Of a DNA stretch of 64,000 bases, positions 54,430-63,428 are shown one piece after another. The stretch is from Desulfosporosinus nitroreducens (GTDB lineage Bacteria; Bacillota; Desulfitobacteriia; Desulfitobacteriales; Desulfitobacteriaceae). Under the pieces are notes generated by a model. It was not told where the DNA came from and made no database searches. It worked only from the letters and a program-made list of their open reading frames with translations. The DNA lies in the NCBI RefSeq assembly GCF_023897015.1, contig NZ_JAMHFY010000003.1, forward strand, positions 296,015-360,014. Direction: 5' to 3'. Made by a program: the position numbers and the translations under genes. Within the stretch, counting starts at the first letter, position 1, and the number at the start of each line of letters is the position of its first letter.

Positions 54430-55104
54430 GTGGCGTATCATTTTTCACCAATTAAGCTTGATGACAAGGGCCATATCCGAGATTCAGTGTTTGCTATTTT
54501 AAGAAATGCTATTTTAGATAAAAAGTTAGAACCGGGACAGAGGCTTGTTGAACGCAGTATTGCAGAAGAATTGGGGATTAGCAGAACTCCAGTTCGAGAA
54601 GCAATTCACAAACTTGTTTTGGAAAGACTGGTAACCCATGTGCCGCGTAAAGGGGTAGTGGTTTCCGGATTTACTAAGGCCGATATTGTAGAGATTTTAG
54701 TTATTAGAACATCATTGGAAGCGCTTATTTGCAGTATTGCAGCTGCTAAGATTAAACCTCGCGAATTGAAACGTTTGGAATCGCTAGCTAAACAGATTTC
54801 AGATGAACACGAAAAGGGCAATTTAAAAAAGTCTAATCAGTTGAACGATAAATTTCACGAGATAATTTATAGAGCAGCTGAAAGTCCGCGAGTCCACAAT
54901 TTTCTTAATACTTTGCACGAGTATATAACAAAATTCACTCAAGTTGCCTATTCTAAACCTGGTCGCCCTGCAGAAGTATGGGTGGAACACAAGGCGATTA
55001 TTGAGGCTCTAAGCAGACATGACAGCTCTGAAGCCGAGGCTGTAGCGAAAAAACATGCCGAAAATTCGAGCAAAGCGTTTTTAGAAATGGCTTATTGTGA
55101 TTAA
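54430..55104 (+). CDS. GntR/FadR-type transcriptional regulator (FCD domain)
   Basis: A 224-residue regulator. The N-terminal winged helix is GQRLVERSIAEELGISRTPV followed by REAIHKL and the FadR-type GVVVSGFTKADIVE. The C-terminal FCD domain has a DKFHEIIY His and VEHKAIIEAL His, ligands of the metal site found in many FCD proteins, which bind organic acids. GTG 54430 is chosen because GGGGAGAAGG is just upstream; in-frame starts further up lack such a site. Matching palindromes lie in its own leader and before the CHR transporter genes, so it probably controls them. Confidence 0.85.
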   Translation: MAYHFSPIKLDDKGHIRDSVFAILRNAILDKKLEPGQRLVERSIAEELGISRTPVREAIHKLVLERLVTHVPRKGVVVSGFTKADIVEILVIRTSLEALICSIAAAKIKPRELKRLESLAKQISDEHEKGNLKKSNQLNDKFHEIIYRAAESPRVHNFLNTLHEYITKFTQVAYSKPGRPAEVWVEHKAIIEALSRHDSSEAEAVAKKHAENSSKAFLEMAYCD

Positions 55105-55153
55105 GAATGTTAAGGTGACAACCTTTTTTCCTCTTACAAGAAGACGATTCATA

Positions 55154-55189
55154 TTTGGTATACAAAAATCAGTAATTTGGTATACCAAA
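55154..55189 (+). promoter_or_regulatory. Paired GntR operators before the CHR transporter genes
   Basis: TTTGGTATACAAA (55154-55166) and TTTGGTATACCAAA (55176-55189) have centres about 22 bp apart, two helical turns, so dimers could bind side by side on one face of the DNA. Same core as 54337. Confidence 0.72.
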
Positions 55190-55300
55190 CGTATTGAATT
55201 ACTGAACTTAAGGTTATATACTTACTTAAGAAATTCAAGCTTACCAGGCTGGTAGGCATTCTCAAAGGGATTTGGGAAATCTAAGTGAAAGGAGAGCACT

Positions 55301-55828
55301 ATGTTATCACAACTCTGGGATCTGTTAATTGCTTTTGGCAGGGCTAGCAACTTAGGCTTTGGAGGCGGACCGGCAGTTATTCCTCTCATTAAGATCGAAG
55401 TTGTGGAGCGGTATCACTGGATGACCAACTCTGAATTCACTGATGCGCTTGCCGTTGGAAATGCTTTACCAGGCCCAATCGCTACAAAATTAGCAGGTTA
55501 TGTTGGTTATCAAGAAGCCGGATGGTTAGGAGCCTTGGTGGCAAACATTGGGGTTATCTTACCTACCGCACTCGCGGTCATCTTATTGGCACGGGTGTTA
55601 ATGAAGTACTCCAATTCTCCAGTCTTAAAGGGAATGCTGAAAGGAGTGCGTCCTGTTGTCGTAGTCTTAATAGCGCAAACTGCCCTTGACATGGGTATCG
55701 GCTCGTTTCCAAACCTAATAACATGGGGGATTGCTTTGGCTACGGTGGTTTCTGTATTTTGGTTAAAATTGCATCCTGCGCTAATTATTTTAGTATCTAT
55801 GGGCTTTGGATTGTTGGTATTTCGCTAA
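55301..55828 (+). CDS. CHR-domain (chromate-type) transporter, half protein 1
   Basis: A 175-residue membrane protein with a single CHR domain and about five or six helices (NLGFGGGPAVIPLIKIEVVE, GNALPGPIATKLAGYVGYQ, GVRPVVVVLIAQTALD). Such short CHR proteins occur as adjacent pairs that work together, and the following gene is the partner. The family is named for chromate export, though natural substrates of many are unknown. AAAGGAGAG lies before the ATG. The two operators upstream point to control by the FadR-type regulator. Confidence 0.88.
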   Translation: MLSQLWDLLIAFGRASNLGFGGGPAVIPLIKIEVVERYHWMTNSEFTDALAVGNALPGPIATKLAGYVGYQEAGWLGALVANIGVILPTALAVILLARVLMKYSNSPVLKGMLKGVRPVVVVLIAQTALDMGIGSFPNLITWGIALATVVSVFWLKLHPALIILVSMGFGLLVFR

Positions 55829-55921
55829 ACCCTTGGATTTGACTGAATTTCAGATGGAGATATTTCAGAGTAAGTTAACAATATGCTCCTATTAATACGG
55901 TGTTAAAAAGGGGTGCTCTTC

Positions 55922-56461
55922 GTGCTTGGAAAAATATGGGACCTATTTATTGGCTTTACCCGGGCTTCAAACCTGGGATTCGGGGGAGGTCCTTCACTAA
56001 TTCCTCTCGTTAAAGCAGAAGCAGTGGATCGATATCATTGGGTGGATAACGAAGAGTTTGCGGATTCTTTAGCTATCGGTAATGCCTTGCCAGGGCCAAT
56101 TGCCACGAAGATGGCAGCTTATATAGGCTACAAGGTCGCAGGTTGGTTAGGAGCTCTAGCCGCTATAATTGGAACAATAGCTCCTACGATAATTGTAGTA
56201 GTTTTATTAGGAAGTTTGATTGTGAAATATTCGGATTCTCCAGAGCTTCAAGCAATGCTGAAGGCAGTTCGGCCAGTGGTAGTTGTACTTGTTGCTGAGA
56301 CTGCTTATGACATGGGGAAGAAGGCTTTCCCGTCCAGCAGCACGTGGGGAATAGCAGTTATAACGGTTGCGCTCCTTTATTTCCTTAACATCCACCCGGC
56401 CTTTATTATCGTAGCATCCATGCTGTTTGGTTGGGCAGTATATGGCAGAACTAAAAAGTAG
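55922..56461 (+). CDS. CHR-domain (chromate-type) transporter, half protein 2
   Basis: A 179-residue CHR-domain membrane protein that aligns with its neighbour from the first residues (MLGKIWDLFIGFTRASNLGF against MLSQLWDLLIAFGRASNLGF). It probably arose by tandem duplication. GTG 55922 is chosen: the alignment begins there and AAGGGGTG is at proper distance, whereas GTG 55913 lies in that site. A remnant of the IS605-end-like element begins at its stop codon. Together the pair forms the usual two-domain transporter. Confidence 0.88.
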   Translation: MLGKIWDLFIGFTRASNLGFGGGPSLIPLVKAEAVDRYHWVDNEEFADSLAIGNALPGPIATKMAAYIGYKVAGWLGALAAIIGTIAPTIIVVVLLGSLIVKYSDSPELQAMLKAVRPVVVVLVAETAYDMGKKAFPSSSTWGIAVITVALLYFLNIHPAFIIVASMLFGWAVYGRTKK

Positions 56462-56504
56462 AATAAGAAACACCCACTTGAAGAAGTGGGAGTCTCGGAA
56501 TTGA
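56461..56504 (+). mobile_element. IS605-end-like element fragment (right end only)
   Basis: AATAAGAAACACCCACTTGA followed by AGAAGTGGGAGTCTCGGAATTGAT: the same right end as at 41127, including the CCCACTT-GAAG-AAGTGGG hairpin. It starts at the last base of the CHR gene. Confidence 0.58.
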
Positions 56505-56611
56505 TAAAGCAGGAATTTTTATAAAGATTACTTGACTTTGAGTCAAAAACAGGCAATATTAACATAAAAGTCTATTTATTGGGCAGGGGTAAAACAGTAA
56601 GGAGGATACGG

Positions 56612-56953
56612 ATGAACGAGTGCGTATTTTGTACACTGCCAGAGGGAGTCAACCTTGTAGAGAACGAACTAGCCCGGGCATTTTATGATAAGTATCCAGT
56701 CAGTGAAGGACATGTTCTTATTGTTCCTAAAAAACATGCTTCAAGTTTCTTTGATGCGACTACGGAGGAGATGGCTTGTGTCGGAGAACTTCTCACAAAA
56801 GTTAAAGAGTTGTTAGACGAGCGGTTCCATCCTGATGGCTATAATGTGGGAGCAAATGTAGGAACCGCTGCAGGGCAAACAGTTTTTCATTGGCATATAC
56901 ATGTTATCCCTCGATACAATGGAGACGCAGGTACTGTGAGGTGGCATACATAA
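56612..56953 (+). CDS. HIT-family hydrolase
   Basis: A 113-residue histidine-triad protein, matching the usual length of HINT-type enzymes. NECVFCTLP gives a C-x-x-C pair, VLIVPKKHASSF is the early family segment, and HWHIHVIPRY carries the H-x-H-x-H active-site triad. Such enzymes hydrolyse purine nucleoside phosphoramidates or dinucleoside polyphosphates. ATG 56612 is chosen (AAGGAGG upstream). The stop is directly before the peptidase start. Confidence 0.88.
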   Translation: MNECVFCTLPEGVNLVENELARAFYDKYPVSEGHVLIVPKKHASSFFDATTEEMACVGELLTKVKELLDERFHPDGYNVGANVGTAAGQTVFHWHIHVIPRYNGDAGTVRWHT

Positions 56954-56955
56954 AA

Positions 56956-58092
56956 ATGGTCAATCGGGAAAGATTGTTGGCTGAGTTTTTTGAACTTATT
57001 CGAATTGATTCTCCGACCAAGAATGAGCGCCAAATAGCTGATATACTAAAAAATCGTCTGCAGATTATTGGTATGACAGTATTAGAAGACGATGCCGGTC
57101 AAAGATTCCAAGGTAACTGCGGAAATGTTTTTGCCTATTTGAAAGGTAATCTGCCAAAGGCTCTAGTCGTCTTGTTTTCAGCCCACATGGATACGGTAGA
57201 CCCTTGCCTAAATATCGAGCCGCAACTGCAGGGAGGAATAATTACTTCAGCCGGGCCAACAATCTTAGGAGCGGATGATAAATCAGGGATAGCGCCAATC
57301 CTGGAAGCACTAAGAACTATAGAAGAGCAAAATATCCCACACGGCGATATTCAGGTTGTTTTCAGTGTTGCTGAAGAAGGGGGTCTCAACGGCGTTAAGA
57401 ACTTAGATAAAACGCTCTTGAAAGCTGACCTGGGATTTGTTATGGATTGCGTGGGTGGACCGGGAGAAATAATTCTTGCTGCCCCAGGGCAAGATCGGCT
57501 TAACGTGATGATTAAAGGCAGAGCATCTCATGCTGGTTTTGCTCCAGAAGATGGAATAAGCTCAATTGTTGCAGCAGCCAAGGCGATCTCTAGTATGCCA
57601 ACAGGCAGAATAGATGAGGAAACAACAGCGAATATCGGTACGATTCAAGGCGGCAGAGCTACGAATATTGTGGCCGACGAAGTCAATATTGCCTGCGAAT
57701 CAAGAAGCAGAGACTTGCTTAAGCTTGAACGTCAAACGTCCCAGATGTGTGAAGCGTTTCAACATTGTGCTGAGGAAATGGGCGCAGTTGCAGAAATCGA
57801 AGTGATCCGGTTATATGAGCCCTTTACGCTTGAGGAGGAGTCTCAAGTCGTAGTCATTGCTAGTCAGGCAGCCCGAGCCGCCGGTTTAAAAGTCATCAAA
57901 GGGGCAACCGGAGGAGGCAGTGATGCCAATTATTATAATGTTTACGGGATACCGTGCGCTGTTTTAGGTACTGGGATGCAAAAGCCCCATACAACTGAGG
58001 AAGCGATTGAGGAAGAAGATTTGTACAGGACAGCTGATTTATTGGTTGAGATTATTAAAGGTGTTGCGAAGCTTGAAAAAGCTGAATGCTAA
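56956..58092 (+). CDS. M20-family peptidase, PepT-like
   Basis: A 378-residue metallopeptidase. Metal-binding and catalytic motifs are FSAHMDTVDP, GADDKSGIA (bridging Asp) and SVAEEGGLNG (general base Glu), with GGGSDANYYN near the C-terminus. The middle dimerisation domain has IKGRASHAGFAPEDG. This is the PepT/YqjE-like branch, cutting short peptides or deacylating amino-acid derivatives. ATG 56956 follows the HIT stop by two bases; its ribosome binding site GAGGTGG is 12 bases upstream. A terminator follows the gene. Confidence 0.9.
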   Translation: MVNRERLLAEFFELIRIDSPTKNERQIADILKNRLQIIGMTVLEDDAGQRFQGNCGNVFAYLKGNLPKALVVLFSAHMDTVDPCLNIEPQLQGGIITSAGPTILGADDKSGIAPILEALRTIEEQNIPHGDIQVVFSVAEEGGLNGVKNLDKTLLKADLGFVMDCVGGPGEIILAAPGQDRLNVMIKGRASHAGFAPEDGISSIVAAAKAISSMPTGRIDEETTANIGTIQGGRATNIVADEVNIACESRSRDLLKLERQTSQMCEAFQHCAEEMGAVAEIEVIRLYEPFTLEEESQVVVIASQAARAAGLKVIKGATGGGSDANYYNVYGIPCAVLGTGMQKPHTTEEAIEEEDLYRTADLLVEIIKGVAKLEKAEC

Positions 58093-58116
58093 ATCGTGTA
58101 TATAACGTGAACTGGT

Positions 58117-58162
58117 GAAAAGAAGCCTAACAAAATTGCGTGGATAGGCTTCTTTTCTTTTT
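58117..58162 (+). terminator. Terminator after the M20 peptidase
   Basis: GAAAAGAAGCCTA pairs with TAGGCTTCTTTTC, followed by TTTTTC. Confidence 0.88.
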
Positions 58163-58324
58163 CATTATATAAAATGCCAAGAGTTTAAAAGTTTCTTGTA
58201 ATTAAAGTGCCAAAGTTAGTTTTTCTCTCGTTCACGTCTTCGCTTCTCTTAACTTCCTTAAACTTACAAATTAAAAAAATTAAATGCGGATAAAATATAA
58301 AAAAAATTGAAAGGTGAGGAGAAT

Positions 58325-59014
58325 TTGGGCAAAGATTATTGGAAAGATGATTTAAATGGTCGTGAGGCTAAACGTGAGTGGATGGTTCGAACCCAGCTCA
58401 GAAGTCGAGACATCACAGATGAGGCAGTAATTCAGAGTATGCTAACTGTTCCGCGACACAGGTATGTAAATGAAGATAAACAAGAGCTTGCGTATTACGA
58501 CACCGCCTTGGAAATAGAAGCAGAGCAAACTATTAGTCAGCCCTATATTGTAGCTCTTATGGCTCAAGCATTGGAACTCAAAACGAGTGATAAAGTTTTA
58601 GAGATAGGAACGGGTTCTGGTTATTCGGCTGCGATATTATCTCGAATGGCCAAGAGAATTCATACAATTGAGCGTCATAACTTACTCGCGCATCTTGCGG
58701 AAGAACGATTTAACAGTCAAGGTTATGAAAATATTGAAGTGCGCGTGGGAGACGGCACGCTTGGATGGACAGAAAAAGCACCATTTGATGCAATTTTAGT
58801 AACGGCGGGAGGTCCTGAAATTCCAGATTCCTTAATCGAGCAGTTAGCTCCGGGTGGCCGCTTGGTAATACCGGTAGGGAAAAAAGAAGATCAACATCTG
58901 TTGCGTGTTAAGAAGACACTGTCAAATGAATTAATAGAAGAAGATTTGGGAGCAGTACGTTTTGTTCCTCTGATTGGTACAAAGGGCTGGAACGAGACAG
59001 AAGCAGGAGGCTAG
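58325..59014 (+). CDS. pcm: Protein-L-isoaspartate O-methyltransferase
   Basis: A 229-residue SAM-dependent methyltransferase that starts repair of isoaspartyl residues in aged proteins. Motifs are QTISQPYIVALMAQAL, the SAM-binding EIGTGSGYSAAILS, VGDGTLGW, and PGGRLVIPVG. Length is near the usual 210-230. TTG 58325 is chosen since AGGTGAGGAG is directly upstream; TTG 58307 lies before that site. The gene stands alone between two terminator-like regions. Confidence 0.92.
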   Translation: MGKDYWKDDLNGREAKREWMVRTQLRSRDITDEAVIQSMLTVPRHRYVNEDKQELAYYDTALEIEAEQTISQPYIVALMAQALELKTSDKVLEIGTGSGYSAAILSRMAKRIHTIERHNLLAHLAEERFNSQGYENIEVRVGDGTLGWTEKAPFDAILVTAGGPEIPDSLIEQLAPGGRLVIPVGKKEDQHLLRVKKTLSNELIEEDLGAVRFVPLIGTKGWNETEAGG

Positions 59015-59130
59015 AGCAATCTAGCCTTTAGATATAGGAAACTTACTTCAGAAGGACCCCGTTATCACTCTTTTTTTGTTATAATAAGGACAGCTTCGAA
59101 AGTACACAACCTTAAGGAGATGTTCTTATT

Positions 59131-61332
59131 ATGATAAACAAAGCCTTGGAGGTATTGCAAAGGTATTTCGGGTATACTCAATTTCGAGATGGCCAGCAAA
59201 AAGTGATTGAAAGTTTACTCCAGGGCTCGGATACTTTAGCCATTATGCCGACTGGAGCAGGAAAATCACTTGCTTACCAAATTCCAGCCCTATTGTTTAA
59301 GGGAACAACTCTCGTGATTTCTCCTCTAATTTCCTTGATGAAAGATCAAGTGGATGCATTGCAACAGTACGGAGTTCCAGCAACCTTTATCAATAGTTCT
59401 CTGTCTCTCAAGGAAGTTAGGACCCGGATTGACAGGGTGGCAAGTGGTAAATATAAGCTCTTATATATTGCACCTGAACGACTTGAGTCAGATAGTTTCC
59501 GATGCCTTTTAGACTCTTTGCGAGTTTCCTTCCTAGCGATTGATGAGGCTCATTGTGTTTCCCAGTGGGGACATGATTTTCGGCCTAGTTACCTGCATTT
59601 GGGGCCTTTTCTTAAATCCCTCCCCCAGAAACCGCTAATTGGAGCTTTTACAGCAACGGCAACTGAGGATGTTCAGGCTGATATAGTCCGACTGTTGGGA
59701 TTGAGAGAACCTAGTATATTTGTTACAGGATTTGATCGTCCGAATCTTATGTTTTCTACGTTTCGAGGGGAGAACAAGAAGGATTTTTTACTTGAATACA
59801 CAAAAGCTCATGCCGATCAACCTGGAATTATTTATGCGGGGACGCGTAAAGAAGTGGACAATCTCCAGAGCTTTTTAACCAAAAGCGGCTTAAAGGTTGG
59901 AAAATATCATGCGGGTATGACCGACGAAGATCGCCTAAAAAGCCAAGAGGATTTCCTCTTCGATGAAATAACCGTCATGGTAGCTACCAACGCGTTTGGA
60001 ATGGGTATTGATAAATCCAATGTTCGGTATGTTATTCATTATAATATGCCAAGAAATATGGAAGCCTACTATCAAGAGGCAGGGCGTGCAGGGCGCGATG
60101 GAGAACCGGGAGAGTGCCTTTTGTTGTTTTCTCCTCAAGATGTGGTGTTGCAAAGATATTTGATTGAACAAACCATTTTTCAGCCTGAACGAAAAATGAA
60201 TGAGCTCAAAAAGCTTCAAGGGATGGTTGATTACTGTCATACACCCCGGTGCTTGCGGAAGTCGATTCTAGAGTATTTTGGAGAAGAGGACGTACAAGAA
60301 GAATGCGGTAACTGTAGCAGTTGTAACGATCAGAGAGAAATTGTAGATATTACCTTGGAGGCTCAAAAAGTATTTTCCTGTATTTATCGTATGCGGGAAC
60401 GTTTTGGGATTGGCATGGTGGCTGAGGTTTTAAAAGGTTCACGCAAAGCGAAGATTAGGGAACTTCGGTTTGATGAACTTTCAACGCATGGGATTATGCA
60501 CGAAGTTGCGTTGCAAGAAATCAAAGATCTAATAAATTATTTAGTAGCAGAGGGCTATTTGCAATTATCAACCGGAGAATATCCAGTGGTTAAACTCCAG
60601 CCCAATGCAGTTTCCGTCTTAAAAGGGGAAGCGAAAGTCAATCGAAAAGTGTCACCAAAACCTTATCGTAAGGAGTCGGAAGAGGTTAGTCTATTTGATC
60701 GGTTGCGTACATTGCGCAGAGAAATATCCATTAGAGAAAACCTCCCTCCCTACATGATTTTTGCAGACAGTACCTTAAGAGAAATGGCTCAAGCGTGTCC
60801 GATCGATCACAGATCAATGATTCGCGTCAGCGGGGTTGGGGAGAGAAAGTTAGAAAAATACGGAGATGAATTTCTGGAGGCAATCAGGATTTTTTGTAAG
60901 GATTCTGAAAGTGTAGAGAAGCCGGACTTAAAGAATAATCCCCTCGAAGAGAAGCGTGATGATCAAACGGACAGCGAACATGGTTTGCAAGATATAATTA
61001 ATCTTGAGGATTCTTCTCACGGGAAAGTCTCCAGTCATCTGCAGACCTTTCTAATGTACAAAGAAGGATACTCTTTAGAAGATATAGCAAAAATAAGGAA
61101 GGTTACTCCTATAACTGTTCAAAATCATTTTGTGCGCTGCAGTCTAGATGGACAGGCTGTTCCGTGGGATGATTTTATTCCATTTGAACAAGAAACCCAC
61201 ATCTTGGAGGCAATTAAGCAAGTAGGTGGAGAAAGATTGCGTCCCATTAAAGATCTTCTCACTGATGAGGTGGAGTGGTTTACAATCCGGGCAGTTTTGG
61301 AAAAGCATAAAATTATCGGTAACAAAGAATAG
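59131..61332 (+). CDS. recQ: ATP-dependent DNA helicase RecQ
   Basis: A 733-residue RecQ helicase (3' to 5'). The helicase core has FRDGQQKVIESLL, IMPTGAGKSLAYQIPA, LAIDEAHCVSQWGHDFRPSY and GRAGRDGEPG. Four cysteines for zinc follow (RCLRKSI, EECGNCSSC). The RQC wing comes next, then an HRDC domain (FDRLRTLRREISIRENLPPY) and a C-terminal helix-turn-helix (FLMYKEGYSLEDIAKIRKVT). This domain set is the long Firmicute type. The ATG follows TTAAGGAGATG. A T-rich stretch with TATAAT lies about 50 bases upstream. Confidence 0.96.
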   Translation: MINKALEVLQRYFGYTQFRDGQQKVIESLLQGSDTLAIMPTGAGKSLAYQIPALLFKGTTLVISPLISLMKDQVDALQQYGVPATFINSSLSLKEVRTRIDRVASGKYKLLYIAPERLESDSFRCLLDSLRVSFLAIDEAHCVSQWGHDFRPSYLHLGPFLKSLPQKPLIGAFTATATEDVQADIVRLLGLREPSIFVTGFDRPNLMFSTFRGENKKDFLLEYTKAHADQPGIIYAGTRKEVDNLQSFLTKSGLKVGKYHAGMTDEDRLKSQEDFLFDEITVMVATNAFGMGIDKSNVRYVIHYNMPRNMEAYYQEAGRAGRDGEPGECLLLFSPQDVVLQRYLIEQTIFQPERKMNELKKLQGMVDYCHTPRCLRKSILEYFGEEDVQEECGNCSSCNDQREIVDITLEAQKVFSCIYRMRERFGIGMVAEVLKGSRKAKIRELRFDELSTHGIMHEVALQEIKDLINYLVAEGYLQLSTGEYPVVKLQPNAVSVLKGEAKVNRKVSPKPYRKESEEVSLFDRLRTLRREISIRENLPPYMIFADSTLREMAQACPIDHRSMIRVSGVGERKLEKYGDEFLEAIRIFCKDSESVEKPDLKNNPLEEKRDDQTDSEHGLQDIINLEDSSHGKVSSHLQTFLMYKEGYSLEDIAKIRKVTPITVQNHFVRCSLDGQAVPWDDFIPFEQETHILEAIKQVGGERLRPIKDLLTDEVEWFTIRAVLEKHKIIGNKE

Positions 61333-61400
61333 TAAACAAAAAAAGTGAGCAGTCAATAAGTGTCTCTGCGCCCCTGGATAAGAGTTTAACTATACTTCCG

Positions 61401-61439
61401 AGTCCTTCTTTCGCTAAAGCGTGTGCGAGGGAAGGACTT
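61401..61439 (+). other. Hairpin upstream of the DHA2 exporter
   Basis: AGTCCTTC and TCGC pair with GCGA and GGAAGGACT (one bulge). No T-tract follows. It lies 60 bases before the exporter start, and could be a leader structure or an end of the recQ transcript. Confidence 0.5.
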
Positions 61440-61502
61440 AATTACGGTATTTTTGCAAAGAAGTTTTTAAAATTTAATAGGTAGAGGAGTTTGTTAGTTG
61501 TA

Positions 61503-63008
61503 ATGCACGAGAGTGAGCAAGTTTATATTCGTAAATCCATAAAGACAAATCGATCGATTGTTTTAGCCAGTGTTCTGTTAGCAATTTTCATAGCTGCTAT
61601 AGAAGGGACGATTGTGGCAACCGCAATCCCTAGTATTGTTGGAGATCTCGGTGGCTTTTCCCTATTTAGTTGGGTTTTCTCATCCTTTCTCTTGGCTCAA
61701 GCAGTTACAATCCCGATTTATGGAAAACTAGCTGATTTGTTTGGCAGAAAACCTGTATTTACGTTTGGAATTATAGTTTTCCTTATTGGTTCTGTCCTTT
61801 GTGGCTTTGCAAAAACAATGAATATGTTGATCATTTACCGATTGCTGCAGGGTATTGGTGCTGGAGCTGTTCAGCCTATTGCCACGACGATTATCGGTGA
61901 TATTTTCAGCCTGTCAGAACGTGCGCGCATTCAAGGTTATATTTCTAGTGTTTGGGGGGTTTCTTCAATTATTGGGCCAGCCCTCGGAGCCTTCTTTGTG
62001 CAATATGTTCATTGGGCTTGGATATTTTGGGTAAACGTGCCGATCGGTATGCTCGCTGTAGCAGGAATATGGTTTTTTCTTGGAGAGGCAGTACATAAGC
62101 AACAACATACTATTGATTACATTGGATCGGGGCTGATTTTTATCTCGGTCAGTGCCTTGATGATTGTTTTTATACAGGCGGGAACTGTTTGGGCGTGGTC
62201 ATCTGTCCCGGTACTTCTTTTATTGGGGTTATCTTTCGTTGGATTTTATCTGTTTATATTGCAAGAAAAGCATACTGCAGAGCCCATTATGCCATTGGAG
62301 ATCTGGACTGATTCTTTACTGGTAGTTTCAAACTTAGCAACTTTAACGACAGGTATTGTGATAATCGGTATCTCGTCATTTTTGCCTACTTATATTCAAG
62401 GTGTGATGGGGAAGTCTCCAATTATTTCGGGTTTTGTTCTTGCTTTTATGACAATGGGCTGGGTGATGGGTGCATCGATAGCTGGTAAGATTATGTTTAA
62501 ATTCGGATTCAGACGAATCGCGATCATTGGAGGGTTTTGGATCCTCGCGGGCTCGATGTTTTTAATAACAATGGCTCCTGAAAGAGGGTGGCTCTGGGCC
62601 GGAGTAGGTTCGCTTCTGATTGGGATCGGAATGGGATTTGCTAGGACAGTCTTTATCGTTGGGATTCAAGACAGTGTGGAGTGGCAAATGCGTGGAGTGG
62701 CGACAGCCTCTAATATGTTTATGAACATTTTAGGGAATACAATGGGTGCAGCTCTTTTGGGCGGAGTTTTAAATACCAAACTGACTAGCTATTTAAAGGG
62801 TGTGAGTGGAGAGGCATTTAGTGTAGATGTTGTTAACGTCTTACTTGACCCAGTTAAGAGGGGAACGCTTCCCAATGGAGTCATAGATCTGATGACGTCA
62901 GGCCTGACAATTTCGTTGCACTACGTCTTTTACGGTGTTTGTATTGTATCTGGCTTGAGCTTCATATTAGTATTGTTTTTTCCAAATAAGACAAGAGATG
63001 CGCTTTAA
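61503..63008 (+). CDS. DHA2-family MFS drug exporter (EmrB/QacA type)
   Basis: A 501-residue membrane protein with about 14 helices, the DHA2 layout. Typical segments are the first-helix motif IAAIEGTIVATAIPSIVGDL (acidic residue in the helix), the loop motif GKLADLFGRKPVF, and the motif C region GVSSIIGPALGAFF. These proton antiporters export drugs or metabolites. ATG 61503 is kept; GAGGAG is about 13 bases away and a TTG at 61491 lies too close. A gene for a partner regulator is not adjacent. Confidence 0.88.
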   Translation: MHESEQVYIRKSIKTNRSIVLASVLLAIFIAAIEGTIVATAIPSIVGDLGGFSLFSWVFSSFLLAQAVTIPIYGKLADLFGRKPVFTFGIIVFLIGSVLCGFAKTMNMLIIYRLLQGIGAGAVQPIATTIIGDIFSLSERARIQGYISSVWGVSSIIGPALGAFFVQYVHWAWIFWVNVPIGMLAVAGIWFFLGEAVHKQQHTIDYIGSGLIFISVSALMIVFIQAGTVWAWSSVPVLLLLGLSFVGFYLFILQEKHTAEPIMPLEIWTDSLLVVSNLATLTTGIVIIGISSFLPTYIQGVMGKSPIISGFVLAFMTMGWVMGASIAGKIMFKFGFRRIAIIGGFWILAGSMFLITMAPERGWLWAGVGSLLIGIGMGFARTVFIVGIQDSVEWQMRGVATASNMFMNILGNTMGAALLGGVLNTKLTSYLKGVSGEAFSVDVVNVLLDPVKRGTLPNGVIDLMTSGLTISLHYVFYGVCIVSGLSFILVLFFPNKTRDAL

Positions 63009-63146
63009 TCATAGAAAAGGTTATTAGTTATACTACTTCTCGTGTTGAAATATGTTGACCTTTAACGAGGTATGTGTTAATATTTCAAATGTCGCTCTTG
63101 GGGGTAAAGCCTCAGGAAAGATAATGTAGAAAAGAAGAAATACTTG

Positions 63147-63175
63147 TTGACAGCAAACGATGAAAATGGTATTAT
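63147..63175 (+). promoter_or_regulatory. rrn promoter P1
   Basis: TTGACA (63147-63152), a 17-base spacer, TATTAT (63170-63175). It is about 250 bases before the 16S gene. Confidence 0.82.
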
Positions 63176-63261
63176 AACTGAGTGCCACAAGACACACAAC
63201 GATTAAATGGTTATTATTGAAAAATAGTAAAGTTTTTAATCGCAAGCACATAAATTAGCTA

Positions 63262-63290
63262 TTGACAACATAAGTTGAAAATGCTAAGAT
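63262..63290 (+). promoter_or_regulatory. rrn promoter P2
   Basis: TTGACA (63262-63267), 17 bases, TAAGAT (63285-63290). A leader hairpin GAAACTC-GAAA-GAGTTTC follows at 63363-63380, then the mature 16S 5' end. Confidence 0.82.
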
Positions 63291-63428
63291 ATGAGTCCGG
63301 CCTTAAACAGCCAAAGAAAATGATGGTCTTTGAAAACTAAACAACAAGGACAGCCAATGAGAGAAACTCGAAAGAGTTTCAAAAGAAATCATGAGCGAAT
63401 CATCTTCTTCATTGAAGTGACATAACTT

